A stretch of DNA of 64,000 nt from Palleronia rufa (GTDB lineage Bacteria; Pseudomonadota; Alphaproteobacteria; Rhodobacterales; Rhodobacteraceae): positions 287,648 through 351,647 of the forward strand of contig NZ_JQEY01000002.1 in the NCBI RefSeq assembly GCF_000743715.1, in the 5' to 3' direction. Of this stretch, positions 59,387 to 64,000 are shown piece by piece. The notes beneath the pieces are model-generated. The model was not told where the DNA came from. It made no database searches and was given only the letters and a program-made list of their open reading frames with translations. The position numbers and the translations under genes are program-made. Within the stretch, counting starts at the first letter, position 1; each line of letters begins with the position of its first letter.

Positions 59387-61084
59387 ATGGTCATGGTGTC
59401 CGATCTGTCGGAGGATACCACGGACGGGTCGGGGACGGCGGCCGGAAAGATCCGGTCCGGCCCCGGACTCCGCACCCGGCCGGCGCGCGCGCGCCGTCGG
59501 CTGATCTCGATCAACCGCTCGCCGCTTGCGCGCAAGATCATCGGCTTCAACCTCCTGGCGATGCTGATCCTGGTCGCCGGCGTTCTCTTTCTGAACCCGT
59601 TCCGCGACAGTCTGGTGTTCCAGCGGGAGGCCAGCCTGGTCGCAGAGGCGCAGCTGGTCGCCGATGTGTTCGAGGCGCAGATGCGCCCCGGCGCGCGCCT
59701 GGGCGACGGTGTCGATGCCGCCGGAACGGTGCGGGCGCTCGATCTCTCCGGCCCGTCAGAGGTCTATGTCTTCGACGCCGCCGGACGGCTGCTGGCCACG
59801 TCCATCGGCCTGGCACGGGCGGGTCTGCCGGAAGCGGTCGCGCCGGCGCGCGACATCGGCTCGACCCTGATCACCGATGCGCTCGATACGGGATGGAGCT
59901 TCGGCGCGCGCGTTTTCGAGGACGCCGATGCGCGGATCGGCGCCGCGGAGAGCGAACGGCTCGCCAATCGGCTTGTCGCCCGCAGCCTGGAGGGCGCCAC
60001 CCATGTGGAAAGCGGTCTGGCGCAGGGCGGGTCGAGCGTTTTCGCCGTTGCGACGCCCATTGTCTCCGGCGGAGAGGTCATGGGGGCGGTCGCGCTGACC
60101 AGCGGCGCGGGCGAACTCGACGACCTGATCCGGTCTGAGCGCGAGCAGGTGTTGCAGATGTTCGTCATCGCCATCCTGGTGTCCATCGGCCTCAGCCTCG
60201 TTCTTGCCTCGACCATCGCCAATCCCCTGTCCGATCTGGCCGCCGCGGCTGAGGTTGGACGGGACAGGGCGGACCCCACCCTGCATCCCAGCCGTGTGAA
60301 GATCCCCGACCTGTCGTCGCGGCCGGACGAGATCGGGCGCCTGTCCGCCGCGCTCAGGGGCATGGTGGCGGCACTCTACGACCGTATCGACGCGAATGAG
60401 GAATTCGCCGCCGACGTCGCGCATGAGATCAAGAACCCGCTGGCCTCGCTGCGATCGGCCGTGGGCTCCCTACGCTGCGTCGCGAAGCAGGAGCACCGCG
60501 ACCGGCTGCTCGAAATCATCGAGCATGACGTCCGCCGGCTGGACCGGCTCGTGACCGACATCTCGAACGCGTCGCGGTTGGACAGCGAACTGGTGAAGGA
60601 GGTGGAGGACCGGTTCGACCTGCTTGCCGTCCTGTCCAGCCTGGCCGATCACATGGGACGGGATGCGCGCGCGGCGGGGCTCGATTTCATCGCCGACCTT
60701 CCGGCGGAGCCGATCCTGCTCGACGGGCTCGAAAGCCGGCTTGCGCAGGTCTTCGTGAACCTGATCTCCAACGCGATCTCGTTCTGCGGACCCGGCGACA
60801 CGATCCGCGTCTGGGCCCGCCGCCGCGACAACAGGGTGCTGGTCGTGGTCGAGGACACCGGCCCGGGGATCCCGGAGACCGCACTCACCCGCATCTTCGA
60901 GCGGTTCTATTCGCAGCGCCCCGAGAACCAGTTCGGCAACAATTCCGGTCTCGGGCTGGCGATCTCGAAGCAGATCGTCGAGGCCCACGGCGGTGTCATC
61001 TGGGCCGAGAACATCGTTTCCGACCCGCCGGGGCCTGCGTCGGCGCCGATGGGCGCGCGGTTCGTGGTCGGCCTGCCGGTATGA
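59387..61084 (+). CDS. chvG: sensor histidine kinase ChvG
   Basis: 565 residues. The first membrane helix is at about 50-70, a periplasmic sensor follows to ~255, and the second helix is at ~257-277, then a HAMP segment. The phosphoacceptor His346 lies in FAADVAHEIKNPLASL. The ATPase holds VFVNLISNAISFC (N box), VVEDTGPGIP, and NNSGLGLAISKQIVEAHGG. In relatives the periplasmic domain is held inactive by ExoR; no exoR gene lies in the window. Overlaps hprK by 4 bp. Confidence 0.96.
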   Translation: MVMVSDLSEDTTDGSGTAAGKIRSGPGLRTRPARARRRLISINRSPLARKIIGFNLLAMLILVAGVLFLNPFRDSLVFQREASLVAEAQLVADVFEAQMRPGARLGDGVDAAGTVRALDLSGPSEVYVFDAAGRLLATSIGLARAGLPEAVAPARDIGSTLITDALDTGWSFGARVFEDADARIGAAESERLANRLVARSLEGATHVESGLAQGGSSVFAVATPIVSGGEVMGAVALTSGAGELDDLIRSEREQVLQMFVIAILVSIGLSLVLASTIANPLSDLAAAAEVGRDRADPTLHPSRVKIPDLSSRPDEIGRLSAALRGMVAALYDRIDANEEFAADVAHEIKNPLASLRSAVGSLRCVAKQEHRDRLLEIIEHDVRRLDRLVTDISNASRLDSELVKEVEDRFDLLAVLSSLADHMGRDARAAGLDFIADLPAEPILLDGLESRLAQVFVNLISNAISFCGPGDTIRVWARRRDNRVLVVVEDTGPGIPETALTRIFERFYSQRPENQFGNNSGLGLAISKQIVEAHGGVIWAENIVSDPPGPASAPMGARFVVGLPV

Positions 61085-61512
61085 CGTCCGCGCCCGTGAC
61101 CCTTCATGCAAGCGCGGTGTCATGGCAGGGCAGGGGCGCGCTGATCGAGGGCCGGGCGGGGGCCGGAAAATCGGCACTGGCGCTTGCGCTGATGGCGCGC
61201 GGCGCGCGGCTCCTGGCGGACGATCGCACCTGTGTCGCCCGTCGCGGCGAAAACGTCGTGGCCTGGGCGCCCGCGGCGATTTTGGGATTGATCGAGGCGC
61301 GGGGCGTGGGTCTCCTGCGGGCCGAGCCCGGACCGCCCGCCCCCTTGACAGTGATCGCCGACCTGGACCTTGCGGAGCCCGGACGCCTGCCGCCACACCG
61401 CACCCGCGACATTCTGGGTATCGACGTCACGCTGGTGCTCGGCGCCGGCCACCCCTATCTTGCCGATGTTCTCATTCAGATACTCAAGGAGGGGCTGGTT
61501 CCGGCGCCATGA
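61081..61512 (+). CDS. hprK: HPr kinase/phosphorylase, short alphaproteobacterial form
   Basis: Only 143 residues against about 310 in Firmicutes: the N-terminal domain is missing and the protein begins directly at the catalytic core. P-loop GRAGAGKS is at 24-31, followed by LLADDRTCV and [13 protein letters not shown] (the K-loop/signature region). It phosphorylates HPr on Ser46 in response to metabolites. The ATG overlaps the chvG stop, so it is part of the chvI-chvG transcript. Confidence 0.94.
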   Translation: MTSAPVTLHASAVSWQGRGALIEGRAGAGKSALALALMARGARLLADDRTCVARRGENVVAWAPAAILGLIEARGVGLLRAEPGPPAPLTVIADLDLAEPGRLPPHRTRDILGIDVTLVLGAGHPYLADVLIQILKEGLVPAP

Positions 61513-61558
61513 TTTTCCGCGCGGCAATTTGCAGCACATCTGTCCGCACCGCGGCCCG

Positions 61559-62515
61559 ATGCCAGAACGGCGCGCTGCGGCCGGTCTGCCTTCGCCGGTC
61601 GCGCCCGTGAACGCCCCGGCCCGCCAGACACGCGTGGTTCTGGTCACCGGACCCTCCGGCGCGGGCCGGACCACCGCGATCCACGTGCTCGAAGACATGG
61701 GGTTCGAGGCGATCGACAACTTGCCCTTGTCGCTGGTCGACCGTCTGCTGACCACCGACGGGGACGCACGGCCGCTTGCGCTGGGCATCGACGCCAGGAA
61801 CCGCGATTTCTCCACGCAGGCGGTGCTGCTCCTGGACGACCGCCTGACCGGCGATCCGCAGGTTGCCGCGGATATCCTGTACCTGGACGCGCGCCGCGAT
61901 GTGCTGGTCAACCGGTACTCGGAGACCCGCCGCCGCCACCCCCTGGCCCCCCAGGAGACTCCGGGCGCCGGGATCGAGCGCGAGATCGAGCTTCTCCAGC
62001 CGGTCCGGGCCCGGGCGACGGTCCTGATCGACACATCGGATCTGTCTCCGCACGATCTCAGGGAAGAGGTCGAGCGTCTCTTTCATCATGGCGGCGCGCC
62101 CGGTCTGGCCCTGTCGGTGCAGAGCTTTTCCTACAAGCGCGGTCTGCCCCAGGGCGTCGATCTGGTGCTGGACCTGCGATTCCTGCGCAACCCGCACTGG
62201 GAACCGACGCTGCGCGACAAGGATGGGCGCGATGGCGATGTCATGGCCTACATCGCCGGGGATCCGCGATTCGCCGATGCCTCGGCCCGGATCAGGGATC
62301 TGATCCTGACACTTCTCCCGGCCTATATGGAAGAGGGCAAGGCTCATCTCTCGGTTGCGCTGGGCTGTACCGGAGGGCAACACCGGTCGGTTGCCGTGGC
62401 AGAATGGCTGGCCAAGGCCCTTGCAGCGGCCGGTTGGCGCGTGTCAACTCGACACAGGGAGCTTGAGCGGCGCGCCGCCATCGCGCCGGCCCAGGGCAGG
62501 AGTTCGGAGACGTGA
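61559..62515 (+). CDS. rapZ: RNase adapter protein RapZ
   Basis: 318 residues from ATG 61559; an in-frame GTG at 61607 would give 302 and is about as likely, as neither has a ribosome site. Walker A GPSGAGRT leads into [23 protein letters not shown]. The C-terminal domain has [26 protein letters not shown] and the phosphate-pocket motif [19 protein letters not shown]. In E. coli RapZ steers RNase E to the GlmZ RNA; in this lineage its role is uncertain. Its stop overlaps the EIIA start. Confidence 0.95.
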   Translation: MPERRAAAGLPSPVAPVNAPARQTRVVLVTGPSGAGRTTAIHVLEDMGFEAIDNLPLSLVDRLLTTDGDARPLALGIDARNRDFSTQAVLLLDDRLTGDPQVAADILYLDARRDVLVNRYSETRRRHPLAPQETPGAGIEREIELLQPVRARATVLIDTSDLSPHDLREEVERLFHHGGAPGLALSVQSFSYKRGLPQGVDLVLDLRFLRNPHWEPTLRDKDGRDGDVMAYIAGDPRFADASARIRDLILTLLPAYMEEGKAHLSVALGCTGGQHRSVAVAEWLAKALAAAGWRVSTRHRELERRAAIAPAQGRSSET

Positions 62516-62931
62516 TCGGCATCGTCATTGTCGCCCATGGGGGCCTGGCGCGGGAACTGCTCGCCGCGCTCGAACATGTGGTCGGTCCGCAGGACGGCGT
62601 GCGCGCCGTCTGCGTGGAGCCCGAATGCGACAGGATGCAGAAGAGCACCGAGATCTGTTCGGCCGCGGATGCCGTCGATCAAGGTCATGGGGTGATCCTG
62701 GCGACCGACCTGCACGGCGGCTCGCCGTCGAACCTCAGCAAGGAGGCTTGCCGCCCGCCCGGGCGCATGAATGTCTATGGCGTCAACCTGGCGGTGCTGA
62801 TCGTGCTTGCCAAGTCGCGCCATCTGCCGCTGAGCGAGGCCGTCGCGATCAGCGTCATGGGCGGGCGCAAGTATCTGGGCTCTCCCGGCGAACAGCCGTC
62901 GGATCTGCGCCTGGCAAGTGGCCACGGCTGA
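62512..62931 (+). CDS. PTS EIIA, mannose family
   Basis: 139 residues. It begins [17 protein letters not shown], where His9 is the phosphorylation site. [11 protein letters not shown] and [17 protein letters not shown] complete the alpha/beta core. No EIIB or EIIC domain or gene is attached or nearby, so this EIIA is likely regulatory rather than for transport. The GTG start overlaps the rapZ stop; HPr follows directly. Confidence 0.94.
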   Translation: MIGIVIVAHGGLARELLAALEHVVGPQDGVRAVCVEPECDRMQKSTEICSAADAVDQGHGVILATDLHGGSPSNLSKEACRPPGRMNVYGVNLAVLIVLAKSRHLPLSEAVAISVMGGRKYLGSPGEQPSDLRLASGHG

Positions 62932-63201
62932 ATGGTGCGCCGCAGTCTGGAGATCGTGAACGAAAAAGGACTTCATGCCCGGGCGTCCGCGAAACTCGTC
63001 GAGGTGGTCGAGGCCCATGACGCGACCGCGATGGTGCATCGCGATGGGCAGTCGGCCTCTGGCGACAGTATCATGGGGCTCCTGATGCTTGCAGCCCATC
63101 GCGGCACCACGATTGAGATCGAGACGGACGGTCCCGATGCGGAGACCTTGGCAGATGCTCTGCAAACCCTTGTCGCCACCCGTTTCGGTGAGGACATGTA
63201 A
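62932..63201 (+). CDS. ptsH: phosphocarrier protein HPr
   Basis: 89 residues. The PEP-dependent site is His15 in NEKGLHARASAKLV. The HprK regulatory site is Ser46 in SGDSIMGLLML. It begins at the base after the EIIA stop. With HprK and EIIA it forms a phosphorelay without a sugar transporter. EI (ptsI/ptsP) is not in the window. Confidence 0.97.
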   Translation: MVRRSLEIVNEKGLHARASAKLVEVVEAHDATAMVHRDGQSASGDSIMGLLMLAAHRGTTIEIETDGPDAETLADALQTLVATRFGEDM

Positions 63202-63425
63202 GGGCAGCGGGCGTCCGGGCATCATTGCTATGCGACAGGTCGGGCAGTGCAAGCTGATCGGATTGGTATGGCTGAACCGAGACGATTGCGAACTGCTGAT
63301 CCGCCGGGTTCTCGTCGGCTATTGCTCTGGCATCCGATCCGAGCGCGTATCGTTGGTTCTTTAGGCGGGCATCGTTCGTCAATCCTTCTGTTGTTCGTTC
63401 CTTCGGGAATTGCGCGCGGAAGAGT
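63202..63425. other. gap between HPr and the IS element
   Basis: 224 bp with no convincing gene, no clear terminator hairpin and no recognised RNA. It separates the last gene of the PTS unit from the insertion sequence. Confidence 0.5.
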
Positions 63426-64000
63426 TCAGGTGTCAGATCCCGCTTGATTGTATGGCCGCTTTTTGAAGAGCCTTGGCTTTTGGCGATGCCAGTCCTTGAG
63501 GGCGTCGATAGGCGTTCTGCCCTTCAGGACGGATTGCGGGAGCTGGCCGTTGTAGAGGCGGACATAGCGCAGGATCGTCTGCTCAAGGTCCTCGCCTGAT
63601 CGGAAGCGATGACTCTGCAGGACGTCCTCGATCCGCCCGTTGAAGCGCTCCACCATGCCGTTGGTTTGCGGCCGCATCGGTGGTGCGAGGCGATGCTCGA
63701 TCCCGAGGTCGGCACAGAGGCGGTCGAACTCGTGGTTGCCCGTGGCCGCGCGCTTGCGCAGGCCGAACAGCCGGTCGGTGAACTCCTTGCCGTTGTCGGT
63801 GAGAACACGTGTGATCTTCATCGGCGCGGCGCGCTCCAGGTCACGCAGGAAGCGGCGCGCGTTGGCGGCCGTCTTCGCTGGGTAGATGCGGACGAAGACC
63901 CATCGGGTCGCACGGTCAATCGCCACGAAGAGGTAGCGTCGCCGCTGCTCGTCCGGCATCTGCGGCAGGTATTTCACGTCGACATGCAGATAGCCGGGCT
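63426..64000 (-). CDS. IS481-type transposase, N-terminus outside window
   Basis: About 190 residues of the integrase-like catalytic (rve) half are visible. DDE elements: first Asp in VAIDRATRWVF, second Asp in VLTDNGKEFTDRLFG, Glu in NGMVERFNGRIEDVL. The tail reads TPIDALKDWHRQKPRLF. The frame is open to the right edge (LHVDVKYLP visible), so the helix-turn-helix N-terminus is cut off by the window. It is oriented toward HPr. Confidence 0.93.
   Translation of the reverse strand, partial: PGYLHVDVKYLPQMPDEQRRRYLFVAIDRATRWVFVRIYPAKTAANARRFLRDLERAAPMKITRVLTDNGKEFTDRLFGLRKRAATGNHEFDRLCADLGIEHRLAPPMRPQTNGMVERFNGRIEDVLQSHRFRSGEDLEQTILRYVRLYNGQLPQSVLKGRTPIDALKDWHRQKPRLFKKRPYNQAGSDT
63431..64000. 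mobile_element. partial IS481-family insertion sequence
   Basis: TGTCAGATCCCGCTTGATTG followed by TATGGCCG begins at 63431 and resembles IS481-type terminal repeats (TGT...TTG(T)ATG). If this is the end, the transposase stop at 63426 lies just outside it and would be supplied by target DNA. The other terminal repeat is beyond the window, so the boundary is not confirmed. Confidence 0.65.

Overview
The window is high-GC DNA from an alphaproteobacterium, almost certainly a member of the Rhodobacterales (Roseobacter/Rhodobacter group). Evidence for this is the DUF1491-recO pair, the cdd-deoA-deoB-add-upp salvage cluster, the pckA / chvI-chvG-hprK-rapZ-EIIA-HPr block, a methylsuccinyl-CoA dehydrogenase of the ethylmalonyl-CoA pathway, and abundant GTGA/ATGA stop-start overlaps. 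I cannot name the species. Most of the window is ordinary chromosomal backbone. The only clear mobile DNA is a partial IS481-type element at the right edge.

Layout. 1-4.2 kb: end of a DUF1491 gene, recO, a possible 31-residue Lys/Pro-rich peptide, a full-length malic enzyme and two adjacent DUF3072 genes. 4.2-8.7 kb: nucleoside salvage operon cdd-deoA-deoB-add-upp, every junction overlapping by 4 bp. 8.8-12.8 kb: a secreted protein, a membrane protein that looks like an M48 peptidase without its zinc motif, an acyl-CoA synthetase and a sulfotransferase. 12.8-19.7 kb: minus-strand beta-oxidation operon (MerR regulator, acyl-CoA dehydrogenase, glutathione transferase, thiolase, FadB) with a second MerR gene upstream and a promoter carrying a palindrome. 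19.8-25.9 kb: an NAD(P)-binding protein, two coupled hotdog thioesterases and a MATE exporter, then pyrD, a DUF952 gene and a secreted 5'-nucleotidase.

25.9-27.0 kb has no convincing gene but contains a perfect 20-bp palindrome. 27.0-34.2 kb: two related secreted proteins, two MFS transporters, two lipoproteins (one with HELTH) and parE. 34.3-43.7 kb: a sugar-epimerase-like protein, a NorM-type exporter, truA, a YcjX/YcjF pair followed closely by a three-module cNMP-binding/thioredoxin-fold/flavin reductase, an AI-2E-family permease and an extensin-like protein coupled to hisC. 44.8-49.1 kb: a short-chain dehydrogenase, the decayed remains of an NhaC-type Na+/H+ antiporter, rpsD with a near-consensus promoter, and panC-panB. 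49.3-56.6 kb: a stand-alone PAS protein, a glyoxylate-reductase-like enzyme, an SH3 protein, methylsuccinyl-CoA dehydrogenase, a TauE/SafE permease and a 693-residue acidic low-complexity secreted protein with a PRC-barrel end.

56.8-63.2 kb is the central-carbon and envelope signalling block. pckA diverges from chvI-chvG, which runs on through a short HprK, RapZ, a mannose-type EIIA and HPr. No sugar permease is present, so this is a regulatory (nitrogen-type-like) phosphorelay. Together with malic enzyme upstream, it places two anaplerotic/gluconeogenic enzymes in the same window. No rRNA, tRNA or CRISPR was seen.
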